In this document: piece after piece, positions 51,267 to 60,064 of the stretch | How positions within the stretch are numbered: the first letter of the stretch is position 1 | Layout of the letters: each line of letters opens with the position of its first letter | Origin: an uncultured Paracoccaceae bacterium | Lineage (GTDB): Bacteria; Pseudomonadota; Alphaproteobacteria; Rhodobacterales; Rhodobacteraceae | DNA: 64,000 nucleotides | Assembly (NCBI GenBank): GCA_947500005.1 | Contig: CANMQJ010000023.1 | Location: 1 to 64,000, forward strand | Direction: 5' to 3' | The notes under the pieces: generated by a model | Told to the model about the DNA's origin: nothing | Database searches by the model: none | The model's input: only the letters and a program-made list of their open reading frames with translations | Made by a program: the position numbers and the translations under genes

Positions 51267-52217
51267 ATGGCCAAGGCATTCGCGTCCCAAGGGGACATGA
51301 CGGAAAAGAAGATCTCCTTCACCGAAGTGGGCGAAGGGCTCTATGCCTTCACCGCCGAGGGCGACCCCAACTCGGGCGTCATCATCGGCGAGGACAGCGT
51401 GATGATCGTCGAGGCACAGGCCACACCGCGCCTTGCCAACAAGGTGATCGAATGCGTCCGCTCGGTCACCGACAAGCCGATCAGCCATGTCGTGCTGACC
51501 CATTACCATGCCGTGCGCGTGCTGGGCGCCAGCGCTTTCAACGCGAACCAGATCATCATGTCCGACGCCGCGCGCGCGATGGTGGTCGAGCGCGGGCAGG
51601 AAGACTGGGACAGCGAGTTCCAGCGCTTCCCGCGCCTTTTCGAGGGGCACGAGAGCATTCCCGGCTTGACCTGGCCGACCACCACTTTCTCGGGCAGCAT
51701 GAGCGTCTATCTCGGCAAGCGTCGTGTCGACATCATGCAGTTGGGCCGTGCCCACACCGCCGGCGACGCGGTCATCCACGTGCCCGACCAGAACGTGATG
51801 TTCACCGGCGACATCGTGGAGTATCACTCCGCCTGCTATTGCGGCGACGGGCATTTCGCCGACTGGGGCGACACGCTGGACAACATCAAGGCATTCCAGG
51901 TCGATGCCATCGCTCCAGGTCGCGGTGACGCGCTGGTGGGCGAGGAGATGGTGAACGCGGCCATCGAGAACACCCGCGATTTCGTCGAAAGCACCTATCG
52001 GCCGGCCGCCAAGGTCGCCGCGCGGGGCGGCTCGCTGAAAGAGGCGTGGGACGCGGTGCGCGCGGAATGCGACCCCAAGTTTGCCGATTACGCGATCTAT
52101 GAACACTGCCTGCCCTTCAACGTGGCCCGCGCCTATGACGAAGCTCAGGGCATCGAGACGCCCCGCATCTGGACCGCCCAGCGCGATCTGGAGATGTGGG
52201 AGGCCCTGCAGGGCTGA
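51267..52217 (+). CDS. metallo-beta-lactamase-fold protein with a non-canonical metal motif
   Basis: 316 aa. The fold is recognisable: LYAFTAEGDPNSGVIIGEDSVMIVEAQATP, HVVLTHYHAVRVLGASAF, RAHTAGDAVIHVPDQNVMFTGDIVEYHSACYCGD. The usual HxHxDH is here HYHAVRVLG, lacking the Asp-His pair, so one metal site should be altered. ATG at 51267 behind GGAAGGAAAG. Its place in the homogentisate cluster suggests a role with an aromatic or acyl intermediate. Confidence 0.85.
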   Translation: MAKAFASQGDMTEKKISFTEVGEGLYAFTAEGDPNSGVIIGEDSVMIVEAQATPRLANKVIECVRSVTDKPISHVVLTHYHAVRVLGASAFNANQIIMSDAARAMVVERGQEDWDSEFQRFPRLFEGHESIPGLTWPTTTFSGSMSVYLGKRRVDIMQLGRAHTAGDAVIHVPDQNVMFTGDIVEYHSACYCGDGHFADWGDTLDNIKAFQVDAIAPGRGDALVGEEMVNAAIENTRDFVESTYRPAAKVAARGGSLKEAWDAVRAECDPKFADYAIYEHCLPFNVARAYDEAQGIETPRIWTAQRDLEMWEALQG

Positions 52218-52357
52218 TTCATCCGGGCGGCCTTGATCCAGATCGTGTCGCCCGAACGATTTTGATGGGAGTTTGACGCAACCCTTTCGGCGCCCACCGC
52301 GCCGGAAGACAGCACAGCTGTGCCTTGAAAGGGCACGATCGATGGGAGGGACCGCCC

Positions 52358-53974
52358 GTGAACAAGATTTTCGAAACGCCGATCTACGGCTATGAACGCA
52401 GCCCGGATCAGGACGCGCCGACACCGGTTCGCCACCAGGTCGCCGTGATCGGCGCCGGCCCCGTGGGCCTTGCCGCCGCGATCGACCTCGCCCAGCAGGG
52501 CGTTGAGGTTCTTGTGCTCGACGACAATGACAAGGTCAGCTTCGGCAGCCGCGCGATCTGTTTCGCGAAACGTCCGCTGGAAATCCTCGACCGGCTTGGC
52601 TGCGGCCAGCCGATGGTGGACAAGGGCGTCGTCTGGAACCTTGGCAAGGTCTTCTTCGACGACCGCAAGGTGTTCGAATTCGACCTGCTGCCCGAGAAAG
52701 GCCACCAGCGCCCTGCCTTCATCAACCTCCAGCAGTATTATTTCGAGGAATACCTGGTGGAGCGGGTCCGCGAGTTGCAGTCCGAGGGCGCGAAGATCGA
52801 GATCCGAGGGCGCAACAAGGTCGAGGCCATCGGCACGCACGACGATCACGTCAAGCTGGAGGTCGAGACGCCCGAGGGGTCCTACACGGTCGAGGCCGAC
52901 TGGCTGATCGCCTGCGACGGGGCCGGCTCGCCCACGCGCCGGATGATGGGGCTCGATTTCGTCGGCCGCGTCTTCGAGGACAACTTCCTGATCGCCGACG
53001 TCGTCATGGAAGCCGATTTCCCGACCGAGCGCTGGTTCTGGTTCGATCCGCCCTTCAACAAGGGCCAGTCCGCCCTGCTGCACAAGCAGCCCGACGGCGT
53101 TTGGCGCATTGACCTGCAACTGGGCTGGGACATCGACAAGGAGCGTGAGAAACGCCCCGAGAACGTGATCCCTCGGCTCAAGCAGATGCTGGGCGACGAC
53201 GTGGAGTTCGAACTCGAATGGGTGTCCATCTACACCTTCCAGTGCCGCAGGATGGAGAAATTCCGCCACGGTCGGGTGATCTTTGCCGGCGACGCCGCGC
53301 ACCAGGTCAGTCCATTTGGTGCGCGCGGGGCCAATTCCGGTCTTCAGGATACCGACAACCTGTGCTGGAAACTCAAGATGGTGATCGACGGTCGGGCACC
53401 CGAAAGCCTGCTGGACAGCTACGATGCCGAGCGGATTCACGGCGCTGACGAGAATATCCTCAACTCCTCGCGTTCTACCGATTTCATCACGCCGAAATCC
53501 GAGATGAGCCGCCTGCTGCGCGACGCGGTTCTCGACCTGAGCGAGCATTACGCCTTCGCGCGTCCCCTGGTGAATTCCGGTAGGCTCTCGGTGCCCTGCA
53601 CCTATGACGGCTCGCCTCTCAATTCGGCCGACGCGATGGGTGGTCCTGAACGGACGCGCCCCGGCTCCCCCTGCCCCGACGCGCCGCTGGGGGACGCGTT
53701 CCTGCTGCCCAAGCTGGCAGGCAGGTTCACCCTGCTGACCATCGACGCCGAGGCCCCCGAGGTGATCGAGGAAGATGGCATACGCGTCGAGCGGCTGGCC
53801 CTTTCGGTCAAGGACGATCCCACGCTGGAACTCAAACGCCGTTACCTGGGCGATTGCGACAGCGCGGTCTATCTCATCCGGCCCGACCAGCACGTCGCCG
53901 CCCGCCGCCCCAGCTATGACGAGAACCAGTTCCGGCATGCGATCCGCCGCGCGACCGGAAAGGAGATGAATTGA
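52358..53974 (+). CDS. FAD-dependent aromatic hydroxylase, MhaA/MhpA-like
   Basis: 538 aa class A flavoprotein monooxygenase. FAD/NAD motifs: VAVIGAGPVGLAAAIDLAQQGVEVLVLDD, the DG motif ADWLIACDGAGSPTRRMMG, and RVIFAGDAAHQVSPFGARGANSGLQDTDNLCWKL. GTG start at 52358 with GGGAGGG upstream. A 68-aa DUF2783 gene overlaps its end. Pseudomonas 3-hydroxyphenylacetate 6-hydroxylase also pairs a flavoprotein (MhaA) with a small coupling protein (MhaB) and makes homogentisate. That would fit the hmgA cluster, but the substrate is inferred. Confidence 0.85.
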   Translation: MNKIFETPIYGYERSPDQDAPTPVRHQVAVIGAGPVGLAAAIDLAQQGVEVLVLDDNDKVSFGSRAICFAKRPLEILDRLGCGQPMVDKGVVWNLGKVFFDDRKVFEFDLLPEKGHQRPAFINLQQYYFEEYLVERVRELQSEGAKIEIRGRNKVEAIGTHDDHVKLEVETPEGSYTVEADWLIACDGAGSPTRRMMGLDFVGRVFEDNFLIADVVMEADFPTERWFWFDPPFNKGQSALLHKQPDGVWRIDLQLGWDIDKEREKRPENVIPRLKQMLGDDVEFELEWVSIYTFQCRRMEKFRHGRVIFAGDAAHQVSPFGARGANSGLQDTDNLCWKLKMVIDGRAPESLLDSYDAERIHGADENILNSSRSTDFITPKSEMSRLLRDAVLDLSEHYAFARPLVNSGRLSVPCTYDGSPLNSADAMGGPERTRPGSPCPDAPLGDAFLLPKLAGRFTLLTIDAEAPEVIEEDGIRVERLALSVKDDPTLELKRRYLGDCDSAVYLIRPDQHVAARRPSYDENQFRHAIRRATGKEMN

Positions 53975-54180
53975 TGGCCGACCTGATCCTGACACCGAAT
54001 ATCGACACGCCGGACGATTTCTATGCCGAACTTCTGGCGACACATGAAGGGCTGGAGAAACCCGAGAGCGACGCGTTGAACGCCCGTCTCGTGCTGGTTC
54101 TGGCCAACCATATCGGCGACCGCGACGTGCTGAGCCAGGCACTCAAGGCCGCCGCCCTGAAGGAGGAGACTGTCAAATGA
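53974..54180 (+). CDS. DUF2783 small protein, possible hydroxylase coupling protein (MhaB-like)
   Basis: 68 aa. LILTPNIDTPDDFYAELLATHEGL and ALNARLVLVLANHIGDRDVLSQALKAA match DUF2783. Start overlaps the flavoprotein stop (TGATG) and its own stop overlaps the VOC gene start (ATGA), so stoichiometric translation is likely. By analogy with MhaB it may couple NAD(P)H use to hydroxylation; this is inference. Confidence 0.8.
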   Translation: MADLILTPNIDTPDDFYAELLATHEGLEKPESDALNARLVLVLANHIGDRDVLSQALKAAALKEETVK

Positions 54181-54719
54181 AAATCGAGAAAATCCATCAC
54201 GTCGCCTATCGCTGCAAGGACGCCAAGGAAACCGTCGAGTGGTACGGCAAGATGCTCAACATGGACTTCATCCTGGCGATTGCCGAGGACCATGTTCCCT
54301 CGACCCATGAGCCCGACCCCTACATGCATCTGTTTCTGGATGCGGGCGACGGCAACGTCCTGGCTTTCTTCGAGCTTCCCACCAAGCCCGAGATGGGTCG
54401 CGACCCGAACACGCCCGTTTGGGTGCAGCATATCGCGTTCAAGGTGAAGGACCGCGACGAACTGCTGAAGTTCAAGGAGCATCTGGAGGCCAATGGCGTC
54501 GAGGTTCTGGGCGTCACCGATCACTCGATCTTCCACTCGATCTACTTCTTCGATCCCAATGGCCACCGCGTCGAACTGGCCTGCCCGGATCCGGAGGAAG
54601 AAAAGATGCTGGCAAAGCTCAACGAGGTGAAATGGGACATGCTGGAGGAATGGTCGAAGACCAAGAAGGCGCCCAAACACGCCGACTGGCTACATGCCAA
54701 GGAGTTGAGTAACGTCTAG
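54177..54719 (+). CDS. VOC (glyoxalase/dioxygenase superfamily) protein
   Basis: 180 aa, two beta-alpha-beta-beta-beta modules. IEKIHHVAYRCKDAKETVEWYGKMLNMDF and VWVQHIAFKVKDRDELLKFKEHLEANGVEV each start with the His expected to bind a divalent metal, and SIYFFDPNGHRVELACPDP gives the terminal Glu. A ring-cleaving, isomerising or lyase role is possible. It is coupled to the hydroxylase pair by an ATGA overlap, so it probably acts on the same aromatic compound. Confidence 0.87.
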   Translation: MKIEKIHHVAYRCKDAKETVEWYGKMLNMDFILAIAEDHVPSTHEPDPYMHLFLDAGDGNVLAFFELPTKPEMGRDPNTPVWVQHIAFKVKDRDELLKFKEHLEANGVEVLGVTDHSIFHSIYFFDPNGHRVELACPDPEEEKMLAKLNEVKWDMLEEWSKTKKAPKHADWLHAKELSNV

Positions 54720-54859
54720 GACGGAATCGCCGCCGTTCATCAGGCCTTGACGGGCTTTCATCGTCATGAGGGCCTAGGAGCGGCCACCTGGATGACAGAG
54801 ACACCGAAACGGGCAATCGGTCTTGCGCCGGTTGCCCTTGGCTTGAAAGGGAAACGATC

Positions 54860-55501
54860 ATGAGCGCCGCCACTCTTTACGATTATTGGCGGTCCTCGGC
54901 CAGCTACCGGCTGCGGATCGCGTTGAACATGGCAGAGATCGGCTATGACCAGATCCCGGTGGACCTGACCAAGGGCGAGCATCGCAGCCCCGAACACCTG
55001 AAGCGGAATCCGCAAGGCTTGGTTCCCGTGCTGGAGATCGACGGGCTTCGCCTGACACAATCGCTGGCGATCCTCGACTATCTGGACCAGACGCGGGGTC
55101 TGAACCTGCTGCCCAAGGACCCGGCTGCCCGGGCCAAGGCACAGGCGCTTGCGCATTCCATCGCGGTCGATATTCACCCGGTCTGCAATCTCAAGGTGGC
55201 CAAGTTCGCCACCGAATTGTCGGGAGGCCGCGAGGACATGCCCGGTGCGTGGATGCGCCAGTTCATCCGGCCCGGCCTCGAAGCATTCGAGGTGTTGCTG
55301 GGCGGGTTCGAGCAATGCCCCTATGCCACCGGGGATGCCCCGGGGCTGGCCGATATCTGCCTGATGCCGCAGATGTACAACGCCAGACGCTGGGAGGTGG
55401 ACCTGTCCGGGCTCGACCGCGTGCTCGCCATCGAGGCCGCCTGCGCCGAGAACCCGGCCTTTGCCACCGCGCATCCCGCCGCCAACAAGCCGGACGCCTG
55501 A
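54860..55501 (+). CDS. maiA: maleylacetoacetate isomerase (zeta-class GST)
   Basis: 213 aa. YDYWRSSASYRLRIALNMAEIGYDQIPVDL contains the zeta-class SSxSxRxR glutathione site, followed by NPQGLVPVLEIDGLRLTQSLAILDYLDQT and DIHPVCNLKVAKF. Isomerises maleylacetoacetate to fumarylacetoacetate between HmgA and FahA. Good AAAGGGAAA site upstream. A 140-nt gap separates it from the VOC gene. Confidence 0.94.
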   Translation: MSAATLYDYWRSSASYRLRIALNMAEIGYDQIPVDLTKGEHRSPEHLKRNPQGLVPVLEIDGLRLTQSLAILDYLDQTRGLNLLPKDPAARAKAQALAHSIAVDIHPVCNLKVAKFATELSGGREDMPGAWMRQFIRPGLEAFEVLLGGFEQCPYATGDAPGLADICLMPQMYNARRWEVDLSGLDRVLAIEAACAENPAFATAHPAANKPDA

Positions 55502-55508
55502 GCGGCGC

Positions 55509-56468
55509 ATGGCGGATCACGGATACAGGAGCGGACGGCTCAACCTGCCTTTTGTCGGCATCTGCACCTTCGGCAAGTACCCCTATGTCGAGGATTGGGA
55601 CCGGATCGAAGCGGACGCCGCGATACTCGGCGCCCCTTTCGATGCGGGCACGCAATGGCGGGCCGGGGCGCGCATGGGACCGCGGGCGGTAAGAGAGGCC
55701 TCGACGCTGTTCTCCTTCGGTCATGCGGGCGCCTATGATTTCGAGGATGATGTCACCTATCTCGACCCCGGCAAGGTACGGGTGGTCGATATCGGGGATG
55801 CCGACATCATTCATACCGACACGATGCAGAGCCACGCCAATATCGAGTTTGGCGTGCGCAAGATCCTCGCGTCAGGCGCCTTGCCAGTCGTCATAGGGGG
55901 CGATCACTCGGTCAACATCCCGTGCATCAACGCGTTCGACGACCAGGAACCGGTGCATCTGGTACAGATCGATGCGCATCTGGATTTCGTCGACGAACGC
56001 CACGGTGTCCGTTTTGGGCACGGCAACCCCATGCGCCGCGCGGCCGAGCAGCCCCATGTCACCGGGCTGACGCAGATCGGAATCCGCAACGTGTCGTCCA
56101 CGGCCAAGGAAGGCTACGAGGATGCACGACGCATGGGGTCCGACATCCTTTCGGTGCGCCAGGTCCGCAAGATGGGGACCGAGGCGCTGCTGGAACGGAT
56201 TCCGGCCGGCAAACGATACTACCTGACCATCGACATCGACGGTTTCGACCCGTCCATCGCACCCGGAACGGGTACGCCCAGCCATGGCGGCTTTCTTTAC
56301 TACGAGATGTTGGAATTCATCGACGCGCTGTCGCAGCGCGGCGACATCGTTGGGCTCGACCTTGTCGAGGTCGCACCCGATTACGATCCCACTGGCGGCA
56401 CCTCGATCCTGGCGGCGCAACTGTTGATGAACGCGCTCGGCCGAATCCTGAACCATCGGGCGGGCTGA
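55509..56468 (+). CDS. agmatinase/ureohydrolase family enzyme
   Basis: 319 aa. The manganese-binding motifs are complete: VVIGGDHSVNIP, VQIDAHLDFVDE and YLTIDIDGFDPSIAPGTGTPSHGG. FDAGTQWRAGARMGPRAVREAS near the start and LDLVEVAPDYDPTGGTSILAAQLL near the end are agmatinase-like. The start MADHGYRSG is 7 nt after maiA. Agmatine, guanidinobutyrate or another guanidino compound could be the substrate. Its link to aromatic catabolism is by position only. Confidence 0.88.
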   Translation: MADHGYRSGRLNLPFVGICTFGKYPYVEDWDRIEADAAILGAPFDAGTQWRAGARMGPRAVREASTLFSFGHAGAYDFEDDVTYLDPGKVRVVDIGDADIIHTDTMQSHANIEFGVRKILASGALPVVIGGDHSVNIPCINAFDDQEPVHLVQIDAHLDFVDERHGVRFGHGNPMRRAAEQPHVTGLTQIGIRNVSSTAKEGYEDARRMGSDILSVRQVRKMGTEALLERIPAGKRYYLTIDIDGFDPSIAPGTGTPSHGGFLYYEMLEFIDALSQRGDIVGLDLVEVAPDYDPTGGTSILAAQLLMNALGRILNHRAG

Positions 56469-56493
56469 GAACGCGAAGCACAGATTGGCCGGA

Positions 56494-56868
56494 TCATCCC
56501 ACCACGTTGTAGCCGCGTCCCCGCATGCAGTTCCGGACGATGACCTCTTGGTTCTGGGTTTTCTGGATCGCGTTCGCCGTGACGCCCACCAATGCACCGG
56601 CCGCCGCCGCGCGCCCCAGATCGTCGCTGCTGTCATTCAGGATCGCCGATGTCGCGGCGCCGGTCGCGGCGCCGGTCAGCGCCGAGGCAGCCGTGCGTTC
56701 GTCGACTGTCGGCTGGGACCGCGCAAGCGCCTGGCACTGGGCAAGATCCGCGTTGTAGTTCGGCCCGACCGGACCGTCGACCACAGGCTGATAATTGGCG
56801 CCGACATTGGAACACGCGCCCAAGGCGACAAAGGCGCAAACGGAAAGATTTGAAATGGTCAGGCGCAT
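56494..56868 (-). CDS. glycine-zipper lipoprotein
   Basis: 124 aa. Lipoprotein signal with lipobox ALGAC (MRLTISNLSVCAFVALGAC). The mature part contains ALTGAATGAATSAIL and LGRAAAAGALVGVTANAI, a Gly/Ala zipper pair that likely inserts in or lies on a membrane. It ends VIVRNCMRGRGYNVVG, a common end in small outer membrane lipoproteins of this kind. Convergent with the ureohydrolase. Confidence 0.82.
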   Translation of the reverse strand: MRLTISNLSVCAFVALGACSNVGANYQPVVDGPVGPNYNADLAQCQALARSQPTVDERTAASALTGAATGAATSAILNDSSDDLGRAAAAGALVGVTANAIQKTQNQEVIVRNCMRGRGYNVVG

Positions 56869-57029
56869 CGTGAGTCTCCAGTCCTGGCAAAAAATTCTCG
56901 AACCAATCGCAATGGCCGGCAGGATTCTGCGGACCGCGCCTCACTATATGGCAACGCTGCGCCGCGAGTCGAGGCGAAGGACCCGGCCGAGGCCGGCCCG
57001 ATCATCAGACCATCGGCAGGAAACCGCCC

Positions 57030-58655
57030 CTAGAGATTGCGCGCCTGATCCCGGAGGACGAATTTCTGGATCTTCCCGGTCGAGGTCTTGGGCAGCGGCC
57101 CGAATACGACCGTCCTGGGCGCCTTGAAATGGGCCATGTTGTCCCGGCAGAACGCGATCAGATCGGCCTCGGTCGCCTCCTTGCCCGGTTTCAGCTCGAC
57201 AAAGGCACAGGGCGTCTCACCCCATTTCTCGTCCGGCCGCGCGACCACAGCGGCCTCCATCACCGACGGATGCTTGTAAAGCACGTCCTCGACTTCGACC
57301 GAGGAAATGTTTTCGCCCCCCGAGATGATGATGTCCTTGGACCGGTCCTTGATCTGCACATAGCCATCGGGATGCAGCACCCCCAGGTCACCGCTCGCGA
57401 ACCAGCCGCCGCGAAAGGCCTTGTCGGTCGCCTCGGCGTTCTTGAGGTAGCCCTTCATCACGATATTGCCCTGCATGAAGATCTCGCCCATCGTCTCGCC
57501 ATCCGCCGGAACGGGTTCCAGCGTTTCGGGGTCGGCAACCATAAGCCCCGAAAGCGCGATATACTTCACGCCCTGCCGAACCTTGAGTGCGGCACGCTCA
57601 TCCGCCGGGCGTTCATTCCATTCGGATTTCCAGGCACAGCCGACCGAAGGGCCATAGGTCTCGGTCAGGCCATAGACATGGGTGACCTCGATCCCCATCT
57701 CCTCCATCCCCATGATGACGCGGGCGGGTGGCGGCGCGCCGGCGGTCATCACCTTGATCTGGTGGTCGAAATCCTTCATCTCGTCGGGCGCGTTGGCCAG
57801 CATGTTCAGGACGATGGGCGCGCCACAGAAATGGGTCACCCTTTCCTCGCGGAAGGCGCGATAGATCGGCTCATCCCGCACCGCACGCAGGCAGACCGAC
57901 GTGCCCGCATTGGCCGCCATCGTCCAGGGGAAACACCAGCCATTGCAGTGAAACATCGGCAGCGTCCACAGATAAACAGAGTGCTGCGGCATCCCCCATG
58001 TCAGGATGTTCGACATCGCGTTCAGCGCGGCACCCCGATGGTGATAGACGACGCCCTTGGGATTGCCTGTCGTGCCTGAGGTATAGTTGAGCGCGATGGC
58101 ATCCCATTCATCCTCGGGCAGCGGCCATTGATGCTCGGGATCGCCTTCGGCCAGCAACTCCTCATAGGTCATGGCGCCGATCCGTGTGCCGTCCTCGAAA
58201 CTGTCATCCTCGATGTCGATGACCAGCAGGTCGCGGTCGAGCTCTTTCAGCGCGTCGGCCACCACGCCGGAAAACTCGGGATCGACGATCAGGACTTTCG
58301 CCTCGGCATGGTTGAGGATGAAGGCCACGATACGCGCGTCGAGCCGGGTGTTGATCGCATTCAGAACAGCGCCAGACATCGGCACGCCGAAATGTGCCTC
58401 ATACATCTCGGGGATATTGGCGGCGATGATGGACACAGTATCGCCCTGCCCGATCCCCCGCGCCCTGAGGGCCGAGGCAAGGCGGCGGCAGCGCGCATAG
58501 GTGTCCGCCCATGTATAGCGGCGCACACCATAGACGACCGAAGAATAGGCAGGGTAGACCTGCGCCGTCCTTTCCAGAAAGCTCAACGGCGTCAATGCCG
58601 CGAAATTCGCCGCGGTCCGGTCGAGATGCTGATCGTAGATACCGGTGCCTGTCAT
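57030..58655 (-). CDS. acyl-CoA ligase, DmdB-like (methylmercaptopropionate-CoA ligase type)
   Basis: 541 aa AMP-forming ligase. P-loop-like YTSGTTGNPKGVVYHHRG, VYGLTETYGPSVG, GWFASGDLGVLHPDGYVQIKDRSKDIIISGGENISSVEVE and PKTSTGKIQKFVLRD. The N-terminus YDQHLDRTAANFAALTPLSFLERTAQVYPAYSSVVYG is very like the DmdB enzymes of roseobacters, which activate methylmercaptopropionate from DMSP; medium-chain fatty acids are an alternative. The start at 58655 has GGAGGACGGG upstream. The track's fusion with the tau permease frame is artificial. Confidence 0.85.
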   Translation of the reverse strand: MTGTGIYDQHLDRTAANFAALTPLSFLERTAQVYPAYSSVVYGVRRYTWADTYARCRRLASALRARGIGQGDTVSIIAANIPEMYEAHFGVPMSGAVLNAINTRLDARIVAFILNHAEAKVLIVDPEFSGVVADALKELDRDLLVIDIEDDSFEDGTRIGAMTYEELLAEGDPEHQWPLPEDEWDAIALNYTSGTTGNPKGVVYHHRGAALNAMSNILTWGMPQHSVYLWTLPMFHCNGWCFPWTMAANAGTSVCLRAVRDEPIYRAFREERVTHFCGAPIVLNMLANAPDEMKDFDHQIKVMTAGAPPPARVIMGMEEMGIEVTHVYGLTETYGPSVGCAWKSEWNERPADERAALKVRQGVKYIALSGLMVADPETLEPVPADGETMGEIFMQGNIVMKGYLKNAEATDKAFRGGWFASGDLGVLHPDGYVQIKDRSKDIIISGGENISSVEVEDVLYKHPSVMEAAVVARPDEKWGETPCAFVELKPGKEATEADLIAFCRDNMAHFKAPRTVVFGPLPKTSTGKIQKFVLRDQARNL

Positions 58656-58744
58656 CTGCCCGTCCTCCCTCAAACTGCGTTCACCGAAGATGTGCCACGA
58701 CATGCCCGGCAAGAAAAGATCGTAGAACTCCGCCTCGATCGCAA

Positions 58745-58774
58745 CAAAAAACCGGGGCTGGAAGGGCCCCGGTT
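58745..58774 (-). terminator. intrinsic terminator of tauABC
   Basis: AACCGGGGC/GCCCCGGTT 9-bp stem, 7-nt loop, followed on the minus strand by TTTTTTG. It lies 25 nt past tauC and separates it from the DmdB-like gene. Confidence 0.9.
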
Positions 58775-58798
58775 CGATTGCTTCGCTGGCAGGCAGTG

Positions 58799-60064
58799 TC
58801 AGCCCTTGCCTTTCCACGGCACCAGGACCCGCTCGGCCCAGCGCATCAGCATGTCGATGCCAAAGCCGATAATGCCGATCAGGATGATCCCCATGATGAC
58901 AATGTCGGTGTTCTGGAACTTTGACGCGACCATGATCATCATGCCCGCGCCCTTTTCCGCGGCGACAAGTTCGGCGGCGACCACGGTGCCCCAGCAGACG
59001 CCCATCGCAACGCGCGCGCCCGTGAATATCTCGGGCAGGGAATTCGGCATGATCACATAGCGCATGATCTGCGGCTTGCTGGCGCCCAGCGAATAGGCGG
59101 CATGGACCTTGGAAATCCGTACCCCCGAGACGCCGGACCGTGCGGCGATCGCCATGATCCACAGCGCGGCAAGAAACAGCAGGATGATTTTTCCGACCTC
59201 GCCAATCCCGGCCCAGATAATGACCAGGGGGATGAGCGCCAGCGGCGGCACGGGCCGCATGAACTCGACGATGGGGTCGAACCAGCCGCGGAACCAATCG
59301 GAGAGCCCCATGGCATATCCCAGCGGAATACCCACCAGAGCACCGAAGAAGAAGCCCACGATAACCCGCATCAGCGAATAGCCCAGATGCTCCCACAGGG
59401 TAGAGCCACGGAACCCGTCCGAAGCGATTTCGAGGAAGCGGTCCCAGACCGCCTCGGGCGCCGGGAGCCAGATCGGCTCCATCTGCCAGCCTTTGGAAGG
59501 TTCGAAATTCAGGGTGCCCTTGGGCGACATGCCGACGCGACCAAAATCGGTCTGAACGCTGCCGCCGGGTTCGATCGGCTCACCATTCACGGCTATGACC
59601 CGGTGACCCTCGTCCCGGCCCTTCTCGTCGTTGTCGTCCACGCGGATCAGCCCCGACCGCCAGGCACCCACGGTATCGGCATCGTTCTTGGCCCACCCCT
59701 CGCCGGGTTCGACCACGGGCACCTCGACGTCGGTTCCCACTTCGAAGACACGCACGGTCACGGTTGCGTCATCTTGCGTGCCATCATCGGCTTCAGCCGT
59801 ATAAGTGAAACTGGCATCGCCGAAGAACGGCCCCGGCGCATGAAGGAAAGGCGGCACCAGCTTGGAACCGGTGAAGGCCCCCCACAACAGGAAGATGGTC
59901 AAAACCGAGACGACCGAAGCGATCCGGTTCGGGGTGACTGCGCTTTCATCGCCAAAAGTAACGGTCTTGAGAGAGGTGTAATCCGTCACCGCCTTGCGAG
60001 CGACAAATTTCACCACGAAGAACGACACCACGAAGATCGCGATATAGATGAGAAAGACGATCAT
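58799..60064 (-). CDS. tauC: taurine ABC transporter permease with a large periplasmic insertion
   Basis: 421 aa; TauC proteins are usually about 270. Two N-terminal hydrophobic segments (VFLIYIAIFVVSFFVV and VVSVLTIFLLWGAF) are followed by about 130 polar residues (70-200) before the standard core. That stretch includes FTYTAEADDGTQDDATVTVRV, resembling a cadherin/VCBS-type strand pair, and HRVIAVNGEPIEPGG. The core then begins at LPAPEAVWDRFLEIASDGF. The cytoplasmic coupling loop AAYSLGASKPQIMRYVIMPNSLPEIFTGARVAMG is intact. Start overlaps the tauB stop (ATGA). Confidence 0.88.
   Translation of the reverse strand: MIVFLIYIAIFVVSFFVVKFVARKAVTDYTSLKTVTFGDESAVTPNRIASVVSVLTIFLLWGAFTGSKLVPPFLHAPGPFFGDASFTYTAEADDGTQDDATVTVRVFEVGTDVEVPVVEPGEGWAKNDADTVGAWRSGLIRVDDNDEKGRDEGHRVIAVNGEPIEPGGSVQTDFGRVGMSPKGTLNFEPSKGWQMEPIWLPAPEAVWDRFLEIASDGFRGSTLWEHLGYSLMRVIVGFFFGALVGIPLGYAMGLSDWFRGWFDPIVEFMRPVPPLALIPLVIIWAGIGEVGKIILLFLAALWIMAIAARSGVSGVRISKVHAAYSLGASKPQIMRYVIMPNSLPEIFTGARVAMGVCWGTVVAAELVAAEKGAGMMIMVASKFQNTDIVIMGIILIGIIGFGIDMLMRWAERVLVPWKGKG

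Noticed and set aside
57030-59396. 788-aa fusion of a permease segment with the acyl-CoA ligase
   Set aside because: The upstream part is tauC in a wrong frame; a terminator and a good ribosome-binding site separate the ligase at 58655.
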